A stretch of DNA of 64,000 nucleotides from Bradyrhizobium diazoefficiens (lineage in GTDB: Bacteria > Pseudomonadota > Alphaproteobacteria > Rhizobiales > Xanthobacteraceae). The stretch is from assembly GCF_018131185.1 (NCBI RefSeq), contig NZ_JAFCJE010000001.1, positions 958,001 through 1,022,000 of the forward strand. Direction: 5' to 3'. Shown piece after piece: positions 8,813 to 16,285 of the stretch (positions are counted from its first letter, which is position 1; the number at the start of each line of letters is the position of its first letter). A program made the translations under genes and the position numbers. The notes below the pieces were generated by a model. It saw only the letters and a program-made list of their open reading frames with translations. It was not told where the DNA came from and did no database searches.

Positions 8813-9730
8813 ATGGAATTGCATCAGCTCCGATGCTTCCTGGCGGCGGCCGAGCAGCTGCATTTCGGCCGCGCGGCACAGCAGCTGCAGATGCTGCCTT
8901 CCGCGCTCGGCCGGCAGATCAGGCTGCTGGAAGAGGATTTGGGAGCGCGGCTGTTCGCGCGGACGACGCGTGCGGTGGCGCTCACCGAGGACGGCACGAC
9001 GTTGCTGCGCGATGCGCGTGCCATCCTCGCCCGGGTCGAGGCGACCGAGAACAATTTGCGCAACCGCTCGCGCGCCGGCGCCGCGCGGCGGCTCCGGATC
9101 GGCGCCATCGACAGTGCAGCGGCCGGATTGCTGCCGCCGCTGCTCCGAGATTTCCGCGTCAGGCACCCGGAAATCGCAGTGCAGCTTTTGGAAGACAAGA
9201 CCGTCCGGCTGCTGCCGAAGATCTTGAGCGGCGCGCTCGATGTCGCCTTTGTTCGCCCGCCCGCCACTGCGGACAAGCGGCTCGAATTCCGCGATCTGCT
9301 CCAGGAGACCGCGGTCGTGGCATTCCCGCAGCGGCACGCGCTCGCCAAGAGGACGTCGATCACGCTGGCCGAGATTGCGGACGAGGCGATGCTGGTACCG
9401 GACCGCCGCTCGCGGCCGCACAGCCACGACCTCACGATGAAGCTGTTCGAACAGGCCGGGTTGACGCCACGCATGGTGCAGGTCGCCGATGAGAAGCAGA
9501 CCATCATCAACCTGGTGGCAACACGGCTCGGCGTCGCCATCGTGCCGCGCTGGACCGCGCGAATGGCGGTGACAGGCGTGCGCTTCGTGCCGCTCCGGCC
9601 GAAGCAGAGCGGTCCCGTCGGCCGCCTGCCGCTCGCCGCGGCCTGGCTGCGCGGCTCGCGCGATCCGGCCCGCGACGCCATGCTGGCTGTGCTCGCGGCA
9701 CGGCTGCGCAGCTATGCGCGGGAGGCGTGA
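8813..9730 (+). CDS. LysR-family transcriptional regulator (305 aa)
   Basis: The N-terminal winged helix-turn-helix is intact (M-E-L-H-Q-L-R-C-F-L-A-A-A-E, then A-L-G-R-Q-I-R-L-L-E-E-D-L-G), followed by a periplasmic-binding-like effector domain to the C-terminus. Length is typical. It is divergent from the tartrate/malate dehydrogenase, which is the likely target, and 6 bp upstream of the aspartate dehydrogenase gene, which may share its transcript. Confidence 0.9.
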   Translation: MELHQLRCFLAAAEQLHFGRAAQQLQMLPSALGRQIRLLEEDLGARLFARTTRAVALTEDGTTLLRDARAILARVEATENNLRNRSRAGAARRLRIGAIDSAAAGLLPPLLRDFRVRHPEIAVQLLEDKTVRLLPKILSGALDVAFVRPPATADKRLEFRDLLQETAVVAFPQRHALAKRTSITLAEIADEAMLVPDRRSRPHSHDLTMKLFEQAGLTPRMVQVADEKQTIINLVATRLGVAIVPRWTARMAVTGVRFVPLRPKQSGPVGRLPLAAAWLRGSRDPARDAMLAVLAARLRSYAREA

Positions 9731-9736
9731 GGCGCT

Positions 9737-10591
9737 ATGACGGCAGCCGGATCAAAGGTGAGTGCGATGACTGAACAGAGAGCGTCGGGCGAATTGCGCG
9801 TTGCCATCGCGGGCTTGGGCTCGATCGGCACCAAGGTCGCGACAGCCCTCGATCAGGGCATTGAGGGCTTGACGCTGTCGGCCGTCGCCGTGCGCGATGC
9901 CGCCAAGCATCAAGCCTTCTTGAGCGGCTTGCGCTGCCCGCCATCCGTGCTGCCGATCGCCCAGCTCGGCGACGCAGCCGACATCGTGGTGGAATGTGCG
10001 CCGAGCAGCCAGTTGCGCGCAATCGTCGAGCCCGCGGTGACGCGCGGCAAGGCAGCTATCGTGGTCAGCGTCGGCGGCCTGCTCGATAATTTCGATCTCG
10101 TCGATCTCGCCCGCGCCAATGGCGGCCGCATCATCGTGCCCACGGGCGCACTGATCGGGCTCGACGCCGTCAACGCCGCCGCGGTCGGCACCATTCAATC
10201 CGTGAAGATGGTGACGCGCAAGCCGGTCGACGGGCTGAAAGGCGCGCCCTTCATCGTCGCGAACAACATCGACATCGACAATCTGCGTGAGCCGCTCAAA
10301 CTGTTCGAGGGCACGGCGCGCGAAGCGGCCAAGGGCTTTCCGGCCAATCTCAACGTCGCGGTGGCGCTGTCGCTCGCGGGCGTCGGGCCGGATCGCACGC
10401 AGGTGCAGATCTGGGCCGACCCGACCGTGACGCGCAACGTTCACCGCATCGAGGTCGAGGCGGATTCGGCGCGCTTCTCGATGGCGATCGAGAACATCCC
10501 GTCTGAAAATCCAAAGACCGGCCTGATCACCGCGCTCTCGGTGATCGCGCTGCTGCGCAAGCAGCGCGCCACGCTGTGTGTAGGGACGTGA
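9737..10591 (+). CDS. nadX: aspartate dehydrogenase (NadX-type)
   Basis: The protein has 284 residues, or 274 if the second Met at 9767 is used. The Rossmann glycine motif G-L-G-S-I-G-T-K-V-A is at about residues 26-35, and the conserved N-V-H-R-I-E-V carries the family's active-site His. V-V-E-C-A-P and P-T-G-A-L-I-G-L-D-A are also typical. The enzyme oxidises L-aspartate to iminoaspartate with NAD(P), feeding quinolinate/NAD synthesis or aspartate catabolism. Location behind a LysR gene and away from nadA/nadC favours a catabolic role. That is inference. Confidence 0.82.
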   Translation: MTAAGSKVSAMTEQRASGELRVAIAGLGSIGTKVATALDQGIEGLTLSAVAVRDAAKHQAFLSGLRCPPSVLPIAQLGDAADIVVECAPSSQLRAIVEPAVTRGKAAIVVSVGGLLDNFDLVDLARANGGRIIVPTGALIGLDAVNAAAVGTIQSVKMVTRKPVDGLKGAPFIVANNIDIDNLREPLKLFEGTAREAAKGFPANLNVAVALSLAGVGPDRTQVQIWADPTVTRNVHRIEVEADSARFSMAIENIPSENPKTGLITALSVIALLRKQRATLCVGT

Positions 10592-10595
10592 ACCC

Positions 10596-11900
10596 TTACG
10601 CGCCGGTTACGCGCCAGATCACGTTGCCGACGTCATCGGCCATCAGCAGCGACTTCTTGTCGGGGCCGATCACGACGCCGACCGGGCGGCCGTAGGATTC
10701 CTTCTCGTCCGGTGCGAGGAAGCCCGACAGGATGTCGCGCGCTGGGCCGGAAGGCCTGCCGTTCTCGAACGGGACGAACACCAGCTTGTAGCCGGACAGC
10801 TTGCTGCGATTCCACGAGCCGTGCTGGCCGATCGCCATGCCGTCCCCGAAGCCGGGCAGGGTGCCCGCGGGCATCCAGCACAGGCCGAGCGAAGCCGTAT
10901 GGCCGCCGAGCGCGTAGTCCGGTTGAATCGCCTTTGCGACCATCGCCGGATCCTGCGGCACGCGATCGTCCACCGTCTTGCCCCAGTAGCAATAGGGCCA
11001 GCCATAGAAGCCGCCGTCGCGCACCGAGGTGAGATAATCCGGCGGCGTCTCGTCGCCGAGGCCGTCGCGCTCGTTGACCACGGTCCAGAGCACATTCGTA
11101 GTCGGCTCCCAGGCAAGGCCCACCGGATTGCGCAAGCCTGCGCCGAAAATGCGATGCGTGCCGGCGACGAGGTCGAGCTCGTACACCGCCGCGCGGCCCT
11201 CCTCGACCTCCATGCCCATCTCGGCGATGTTGCTGAGCGAGCCGACACCCGCATACAGCTTCTTGCCGTCCGGGCTTGCGAGGAGGCTGCGTGTCCAGTG
11301 TCCGCCCGGCTTGAAGGTCGTCAACCGCTTGCCCGGCGCGGTGATGCGGTCGGCGCCCGCGACGTAAGGAAACGCCATCACGCCATCGGTATTGCCGACA
11401 TAGAAGGTGTCGCCGACCAGCGCCATACCGAACGGCTGGCTGAGGTTTTCCATGAAGGCGCCCCTGACTTCGGCGACGCCGTCGCCATTCTTGTCGCGCA
11501 GCAGCGTGATGCGGTCGGCGGAAACGCCGAGCGCCGCGGCGCGGCGCATGGTGGCCTGCATCGCATAATGAAACACGGACCTCGGTGCGCCCGCGATCTG
11601 CGTCGCTTCGGCGATCAGCACGTCGCCATTGGGCAGCACCTCGATCCAGCGCGGATGATCGAGACCGGTCGCGAACGCATTGACCTTGAGTCCGGGCGCG
11701 ACTGTCGGCTTCTGTCCCTCGCTCCAGCCCCGCGCGGTCGGCATCTTCAGCGTCGGAATCGCACCTTGTGGCTTCGCTTCGGGGATGGCGGGCTTCTCTC
11801 CCCAGGCCGGCACGGGCTCGGTCCCCGTCAGCTTGCGCCATTGCAGCGCGATGCCGCCGAGGAGCGCAACGAACTGCGCGAAGATGCTGGAAAAGGTCAT
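10596..11900 (-). CDS. PQQ-dependent sugar dehydrogenase / sorbosone dehydrogenase family protein
   Basis: The protein has 434 residues. A hydrophobic N-terminal stretch (about 5-22) may anchor or export it. The rest is a beta-propeller of the soluble glucose/L-sorbosone dehydrogenase type, with G-L-D-H-P-R-W-I-E-V-L-P-N-G-D, A-G-L-R-N-P-V-G-L, V-N-E-R-D-G-L-G-D-E-T-P-P-D and G-Q-H-G-S-W-N-R-S. It is probably a periplasmic PQQ enzyme oxidising an aldose or similar aldehyde. No cytochrome partner is adjacent. The gene is convergent with nadX, with 4 bp between the stop codons. Confidence 0.85.
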   Translation of the reverse strand: MTFSSIFAQFVALLGGIALQWRKLTGTEPVPAWGEKPAIPEAKPQGAIPTLKMPTARGWSEGQKPTVAPGLKVNAFATGLDHPRWIEVLPNGDVLIAEATQIAGAPRSVFHYAMQATMRRAAALGVSADRITLLRDKNGDGVAEVRGAFMENLSQPFGMALVGDTFYVGNTDGVMAFPYVAGADRITAPGKRLTTFKPGGHWTRSLLASPDGKKLYAGVGSLSNIAEMGMEVEEGRAAVYELDLVAGTHRIFGAGLRNPVGLAWEPTTNVLWTVVNERDGLGDETPPDYLTSVRDGGFYGWPYCYWGKTVDDRVPQDPAMVAKAIQPDYALGGHTASLGLCWMPAGTLPGFGDGMAIGQHGSWNRSKLSGYKLVFVPFENGRPSGPARDILSGFLAPDEKESYGRPVGVVIGPDKKSLLMADDVGNVIWRVTGA

Positions 11901-11931
11901 GAGAAGCCCCTGTTTGCGCGCGCATCCAACT

Positions 11932-11954
11932 GGTTGACGCGGCCTGCGTCAACC
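11932..11954. promoter_or_regulatory. perfect inverted repeat upstream of the PQQ dehydrogenase gene
   Basis: GGTTGACGC (11932-11940), a 5-nt loop, then GCGTCAACC (11946-11954). It lies 32 bp before the start codon on the minus strand, where an operator or a leader hairpin would sit. No regulator gene is adjacent, so the assignment is only positional. Confidence 0.35.
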
Positions 11955-12040
11955 TGTGCGGTACGCCCGTGGGGTCTATTCCCGTGGAATAGCAGCCGAT
12001 CGAATTTGCATGGGACGAACGCCGGCGGCTTGCCCGCCGA

Positions 12041-12250
12041 TCAGCGGCGGATCTGCCGCTCCAGCCGTCGCGCCGCGCGAAAATCATCGAGATGATGGAG
12101 GTTCGGCGTCAGTGCGGCCTCCTTGGACAGCAGATGATAGACACGCGCCACCGTGCGCTGCTTCTGCTTCGGCCGCCCAGGCGGCAACGTCCGCGCCTTG
12201 CGGATTGCGGCGATCGCATGCTCGCGAAAATAGTCGTAGGCATCCGACAT
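12041..12250 (-). CDS. small hypothetical protein (69 aa)
   Basis: The peptide is charged and soluble: an amphipathic start (S-D-A-Y-D-Y-F-R-E-H-A-I-A-A-I-R-K-A-R), a basic centre P-G-R-P-K-Q-K-Q-R, and a C-terminal helix rich in Arg (A-A-R-R-L-E-R-Q-I-R-R). No signal peptide or membrane segment. I do not recognise a named family. Basic residues and size would suit a nucleic-acid or ribosome-associated protein, but that is a guess. Confidence 0.55.
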   Translation of the reverse strand: MSDAYDYFREHAIAAIRKARTLPPGRPKQKQRTVARVYHLLSKEAALTPNLHHLDDFRAARRLERQIRR

Positions 12251-12332
12251 GGCTCGATGCTCTGCGGTTCGGGCAGGTGTCGACGGGTAACGGGCCAGAG
12301 GGATTGCGGTTCCTCGGCGCGCCGGTCGTGCG

Positions 12333-12390
12333 CTCGTGCCCCGGACGCAGCGCAGCAGCGTTGCACGCTGCAGCGCGTCCGGGACACGAG
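12333..12390. repeat. 58-nt GC-rich palindromic intergenic element
   Basis: CTCGTGCCCCGGACGC (12333-12348) pairs with GCGTCCGGGACACGAG (12375-12390), with one mismatch in 16. The 26-nt centre contains further CAGC/GCTG self-complementarity. Such elements are scattered through Bradyrhizobium intergenic DNA. It lies just beyond the stop of the ICMT-like gene and could also act as an mRNA 3'-end structure. Confidence 0.7.
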
Positions 12391-12410
12391 AGGGAGACGG
12401 GTTACTATAC

Positions 12411-13037
12411 CTACCGCGGCGACAGGAACGGGATGATCATCGGCACGCGGCGGCAATAGGCGCCGTAGGCGTCTTCGCCGAGCTCCTTGGACAGGAACAC
12501 CTCTTCCATCCGGCCCTTCTGCCACATGCCGAGCGAGATCAGGATCGCGCCGAGGATCGTCGTTACGAGGCCGATGGCGATGCCGGTGACGAGCATGCCG
12601 AAGATCAAGCCGGTATAGATCGGGTGACGCACGATGCCGTAGGGGCCGGTGTCGATGACGCGGTGGTCTTCCTTCTGGGTGATGGCGTCGGACCAGAATT
12701 TTCCCAGATGCAGTCGGCCCCACCAGGCGAAGGCAATGCCGGCGGCCGAGAGGATTGCGGCAATGGCGATGCCGGTGTTGCCGAGCACCCAGAGCGGCTT
12801 CCAGCCCAGTATCTCCGCGACCCACGGCGTGTACAGGATGCCGCCGACCAGGATCGGCAAGCGAAAGCGCTGCGACTCCAGCGTCATGACCTGCTTCTTG
12901 GTCTGGCCTTGCCAAAACGAAGCGCCGACCCAGCTGGCGAGAAAGGCGAGCCAGAGCAAGGCCAGCACTTTGGTCGGCCAGGCCGTGGTCCAGCCACCCC
13001 AGGCGACGGAGAGAAGCTTGCTGAAATCGAAGGACAT
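12411..13037 (-). CDS. isoprenylcysteine carboxyl methyltransferase (ICMT)-family membrane protein
   Basis: The protein has 208 residues and about five hydrophobic segments. The ICMT/PEMT cofactor region is clear: V-I-D-T-G-P-Y-G-I-V-R-H-P-I-Y-T-G, and a C-terminal E-E-V-F-L-S-K-E-L-G-E-D-A-Y-x-x-Y followed by V-P-M-I-I-P-F. These residues bind S-adenosylmethionine in the family. The bacterial substrate is unknown; a lipid or prenyl-like acceptor is likely. It is the last gene of a three-gene minus-strand run with an epimerase and an Mpo1-like protein. Confidence 0.8.
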   Translation of the reverse strand: MSFDFSKLLSVAWGGWTTAWPTKVLALLWLAFLASWVGASFWQGQTKKQVMTLESQRFRLPILVGGILYTPWVAEILGWKPLWVLGNTGIAIAAILSAAGIAFAWWGRLHLGKFWSDAITQKEDHRVIDTGPYGIVRHPIYTGLIFGMLVTGIAIGLVTTILGAILISLGMWQKGRMEEVFLSKELGEDAYGAYCRRVPMIIPFLSPR

Positions 13038-13064
13038 GAAGGTTCTTTGCGTTAGGCGGCGGCG

Positions 13065-14096
13065 TTAGCTCGCGCGCGAGGAGAGCGCGCGATGCTCGAT
13101 GGCGCCGGAGGCCGGCTGGCCGCCGCGGGCGAGAAGATGGGTGATGGTTTCGCGCAAGACGGGCTCGATCGGGCGTGGCGAATAGCCGAGCTCGGTGCGC
13201 GCCTTGCCGATCGAGAGGTCGCTGGCGGCGAGCGCGATGCGCACGCCCTCGGCGGTGCCGTTGGGTGGCCGGCGCGTGACATGATCGGAGATGTATTCGA
13301 GCATGATCGCGGAGAGCTCGGCGATCCTGCCGGGGACGACGACCGGATACTGCCGGCGGCCGCTCATCGCCGACATCATCCGCAGGATGTTGCCGAGCGG
13401 AACGCAGTCGCCGCCGAGGATGTAGCGCTGGCCGAGGCGGCCGCGCTCCATGGTCAGCACCAGGCCCATGGCGACGTCGCGGACATCGACGAGGTTGACC
13501 AAGAAGTTGAGATGCGGCTGCACTTTCTTCTGGAGGAAGTACCACAGCATCGCCGTCGGCGGCGTCAGATTGTGGTCGGCGGCGCCGATCGGCATGGTCG
13601 GCGTGCCGATCACCAGCGGAAAGCCGTTGGCCGCCGCCTTGGCGGCATGATGCTCGGCGAGCGACTTCGACCGCGTATAGGCGCCCGGCATCGCATCGGC
13701 CGGCTGCAGCGCCTCTTCGGCGGGAACGCCCTTGAGGTCGGAATAGGGGAACAGGATCGATTCCGTCGAGCAGTGCAGAAAGCGCGACACGCCGCGCTTC
13801 ATTGCGGCCGCGAGCACAATCTCGGTGCCCCGGCAATTGACCTCGTGAAAGTCCTGCTTGTTGGCGACCCACATGCCGGGCAGGCCGGCGAGGTGATAGA
13901 CCTGATCGACCCCGGCGACCGCCGTATCAACCGCAGCGCTGTCCAGCACGGAGCCGTGGACATGTTCAACGTCAGTGTTCGCCGCCGCCGGCGCGCGGAC
14001 GTCGAGCACACGCACCCGCTGCCCACGGGCACGGAGCGCTTCGACGAGATGATGTCCGATGAAGCCACTGCCACCGGTAACCAGGACGAGAGCCAT
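13065..14096 (-). CDS. NAD-dependent epimerase/dehydratase (SDR extended; HpnA-like)
   Basis: The start at 14096 (M-A-L-V-L-V-T-G-G) places the Rossmann motif G-G-S-G-F-I-G-H at the N-terminus, as is usual. An upstream extension to 14198 overlaps the preceding gene and has no family similarity. The catalytic motif is Y-T-R-S-K, with an upstream H-C-S-T-E-S. 343 residues. The nearest recognisable group is sugar-nucleotide or hopanoid-associated epimerases. 27 bp separate it from the ICMT-like gene and 28 bp from the Mpo1-like gene, so the three probably form an operon acting on a membrane lipid or glycolipid. Confidence 0.82.
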   Translation of the reverse strand: MALVLVTGGSGFIGHHLVEALRARGQRVRVLDVRAPAAANTDVEHVHGSVLDSAAVDTAVAGVDQVYHLAGLPGMWVANKQDFHEVNCRGTEIVLAAAMKRGVSRFLHCSTESILFPYSDLKGVPAEEALQPADAMPGAYTRSKSLAEHHAAKAAANGFPLVIGTPTMPIGAADHNLTPPTAMLWYFLQKKVQPHLNFLVNLVDVRDVAMGLVLTMERGRLGQRYILGGDCVPLGNILRMMSAMSGRRQYPVVVPGRIAELSAIMLEYISDHVTRRPPNGTAEGVRIALAASDLSIGKARTELGYSPRPIEPVLRETITHLLARGGQPASGAIEHRALSSRAS

Positions 14097-14124
14097 GCAG
14101 AAGGTTGCTGTTTCGCTTCTAGAG

Positions 14125-14643
14125 CTATCGGGTTGATAGGGAATTGGTCGGAAGAGGCGCCAGAATCGCGGCAAGGTCGCGACGGAAGCCCAATGCAATG
14201 AATAATTTTGCCATTACGAACATCGGCCCAAGCAAAAGATGCGAAGGAAAAGTGAACAACGAGGCTTCGCGGCCCTCAAAAACCTTGTGGCCGATAGCCT
14301 GCGCGGCGAGGCCGAGCGATACCAGCACGGCGAAAATTGCCCACATCGTGGCGGTGCTGACTTGCGCCGCGATGCTCGCCGCAACCGAAAACAGCACGAT
14401 CGAGACCGCGAGAATGCCGATCCCGAGCGCCATGTCGAGCAACAGCCAATAGACCAGAACCGGCAAGGCCAGGATCACCGCCAGGCTGACGTCGAAACCG
14501 AACAGCGGCAGCTTGACCAAGGTGAGCGGCAGCACGGCGCCGGTGAACAACAGCAGGATACCGACCACATGCATCGCCGTGTTCCGGGGGTCGCGATGGT
14601 ACTCGACATAAACGGCAAGTTGGCGCTGAAAATAGCCACCCAT
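14125..14643 (-). CDS. Mpo1-like (DUF962) integral membrane protein
   Basis: The start at 14643 (M-G-G-Y-F-Q-R-Q) is chosen over 14661 because family members begin close to this segment. Conserved histidine motifs are Y-H-R-D-P-R-N-T-A-M-H-V-V-G near the N-terminus and G-H-K-V-F-E-G later, with about four membrane helices. In yeast, Mpo1 is an iron-dependent dioxygenase that alpha-oxidises 2-hydroxy fatty acids. A similar lipid reaction is plausible here, but activity in bacteria is inferred only from the histidines. 172 residues. Confidence 0.8.
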   Translation of the reverse strand: MGGYFQRQLAVYVEYHRDPRNTAMHVVGILLLFTGAVLPLTLVKLPLFGFDVSLAVILALPVLVYWLLLDMALGIGILAVSIVLFSVAASIAAQVSTATMWAIFAVLVSLGLAAQAIGHKVFEGREASLFTFPSHLLLGPMFVMAKLFIALGFRRDLAAILAPLPTNSLSTR

Positions 14644-14813
14644 TTCGGTCTCATGCAGCACGGGGTCGGGAAGGGCGAACAGAGGCTATAGCACTGGACC
14701 GGGCGGTGCACAAACCGGCGCTCTTGTCGTGCAAAACCGTATTGGTGCGCTCCCGACAGGCTATAAAATATCAGAACTTCAAAGGGTTCCGTCAGCCGCG
14801 AAGCCGCGTTGAC

Positions 14814-15479
14814 TCAGCGCTTCTTCGCGGGCTTTTTCGCCGCAGGCGCAGGCGCCGCAGCCGGATGCGCCTCTTCAGGCAACTTGGCATAGGTCAGGAT
14901 CTGCAACTGGCCGTTGACGGCCGACGTCGGCTTGGCCCGGTCGAGAAACTGCTCTTCACCGAGGCCGATCGGGTGCAGCCGCTTGGTCGAGATCTTGAAC
15001 GTGTTCACCAGCACGTCGCGGATCGCGTCCGCGCGGCGCTGGCTCAGGATCGCATTGGCCTCGCGCGTCTTCGAGTTGGATTCGACATGGCCGACGATCA
15101 GGAAGGTGTAGGGCAGCAGCGAGGAATGAACCAGCGCGTCCGCGATGCGGCCGACGGTCTGGTAGGAGGCCGGCTGGATGATCGGCGTGTCGGCGTCGAA
15201 CTGGATCTGCGCGTTGAAGGCGGGCAACTGGGCGAGATCGGGTGCGATCAGCGGCCGGTTCACCGGACCGGGATCGTTCTTGATCCTGGTCTTGGCGCGC
15301 TCCATCACCTGCTGCTTCAGCGCGTGAAGGTCGACCTCGGCGGCTTGCTCGAAACGGTTGAGCTTGGCGACGATGTCGTCGCGGGTCGGAGCCGCCGTCT
15401 GGGCGCGTGCGGTGTCCGCGAGCAGAGCGAAGCCCAGGGCGATGCCTAGTCCGGCGGTGGCGAGCCCCTTCGCGCGCAT
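14814..15479 (-). CDS. OmpA-family envelope protein (221 aa)
   Basis: The start at 15479 gives a signal peptide (M-R-A-K-G-L-A ... T-A-R-A-Q). The C-terminal OmpA-like peptidoglycan-binding domain spans about residues 95-200, with F-D-A-D-T-P-I-I, I-V-G-H-V-E-S-N and L-S-Q-R-R-A-D-A-I-R. It ends in a Lys/Pro/Ala tail. The classical T-D-x-x-G-S in the loop is replaced by V-E-S-N-S-K-T. The start codon overlaps the stop of the upstream Cys-rich gene by 1 nt (TGATG), so the two are translationally coupled. Confidence 0.85.
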   Translation of the reverse strand: MRAKGLATAGLGIALGFALLADTARAQTAAPTRDDIVAKLNRFEQAAEVDLHALKQQVMERAKTRIKNDPGPVNRPLIAPDLAQLPAFNAQIQFDADTPIIQPASYQTVGRIADALVHSSLLPYTFLIVGHVESNSKTREANAILSQRRADAIRDVLVNTFKISTKRLHPIGLGEEQFLDRAKPTSAVNGQLQILTYAKLPEEAHPAAAPAPAAKKPAKKR

Positions 15480-15904
15480 CAGCGATACCCCGCATCGTCG
15501 ACGGCCTTGAGGCAATTGTTGCTGATGCCCTTGGGTGTCGAGACCAGGCAGGGGACCGACTTGCTGGTCTCCTTGGTCGAGCCGCCGCAGACCTTGACGA
15601 TCTCGCGCTGGCAGGCGTTCGCCACCGTGACGCGCGCGGCCACGCGCTTCTGGATGGCGTCGAACACGCCGAGATAGTCGCTCGTGCATTGCGGCGAAAG
15701 CACATCGCGGTTACGCGACAGGCATTCCTTCAGCCGGTTCGAATCCGGATTGACGCCGCGGCAATTGGCAACGATTTCCGCGCCGCAGCTCGCCGCCAGC
15801 TTGCCGATCGAATCGCCAAAGCTCATCGTCTGCGCCGCGCTGAGCGACGGCATCCCCAATGCAAGCACGATCAGTATGACGGAGCCCCGGACCATGGGTT
15901 GCAT
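15479..15904 (-). CDS. secreted cysteine-rich repeat (GLG1-type) protein (141 aa)
   Basis: A Sec signal ends near residue 24 (L-S-A-A-Q). The mature part has eight cysteines in a repeated C-x(n)-C-R/C-L/C spacing (A-A-S-C-G-A-E-I-V-A-N-C-R-G, then L-K-E-C-L and P-Q-C, then N-A-C-Q-R-E-I-V-K-V-C-G, then P-C-L and N-N-C-L), matching the Cys-rich GLG1 fold. It is coupled to the OmpA-like gene downstream, and a shared periplasmic role is likely. Molecular function is unknown. Confidence 0.78.
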   Translation of the reverse strand: MQPMVRGSVILIVLALGMPSLSAAQTMSFGDSIGKLAASCGAEIVANCRGVNPDSNRLKECLSRNRDVLSPQCTSDYLGVFDAIQKRVAARVTVANACQREIVKVCGGSTKETSKSVPCLVSTPKGISNNCLKAVDDAGYR

Positions 15905-15984
15905 CTGATACGGGGAAGTTCGCGATGGTCAAGGGCTGTTCGGACCAGAACCGTCGAACGTCCGGCCAGTGCGGCGAACAATCC

Positions 15985-16275
15985 TCACTCCGGGGCCTCG
16001 GCGAGGGGTGGCCATTCGATCAGGACGACCGTGTGCTTCCCCAGATCGTCGGCAAATTCAGGGGCGGCCTTGAGCTCGTCCAGCGTCCGCGGCGGCGGAA
16101 GCTGCCGGCCGTCCGCGATCAGCTCCTGCGCATAGAACGCGAGTGCCTCGGGCGCATTCTCCAGGGCCTCGTCGACATCGTCACCGCCGGAAATGCAACC
16201 GGGCAGGTCGGGGAACCAGAGGCCCACGGCTTCGTCCGGATCGGTGTCCTCGATGATGGCAACGTACTGAGCCAT
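15985..16275 (-). CDS. HicB-like antitoxin-fold protein without an adjacent HicA
   Basis: The protein has 96 residues and a classic HicB partial RNase-H fold: Y-V-A-I-I-E, then L-W-F-P-D-L-P-G-C-I-S-G-G-D-D-V-D-E-A-L-E-N-A-P-E-A-L. The C-terminal part lacks a recognisable ribbon-helix-helix or HTH. No short HicA-like double-stranded-RNA-binding ORF lies on either side: 10 bp to the uvrD stop upstream, 80 bp to the Cys-rich gene downstream. It may be a solitary HicB-family protein co-transcribed with the helicase. Confidence 0.8.
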   Translation of the reverse strand: MAQYVAIIEDTDPDEAVGLWFPDLPGCISGGDDVDEALENAPEALAFYAQELIADGRQLPPPRTLDELKAAPEFADDLGKHTVVLIEWPPLAEAPE

Positions 16276-16285
16276 ATCGCGGGCC

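Noticed and set aside
10633..12087. 484-codon minus ORF overlapping the PQQ dehydrogenase
   Set aside because: Arg-rich shadow frame; the 434-residue frame has clear propeller motifs.
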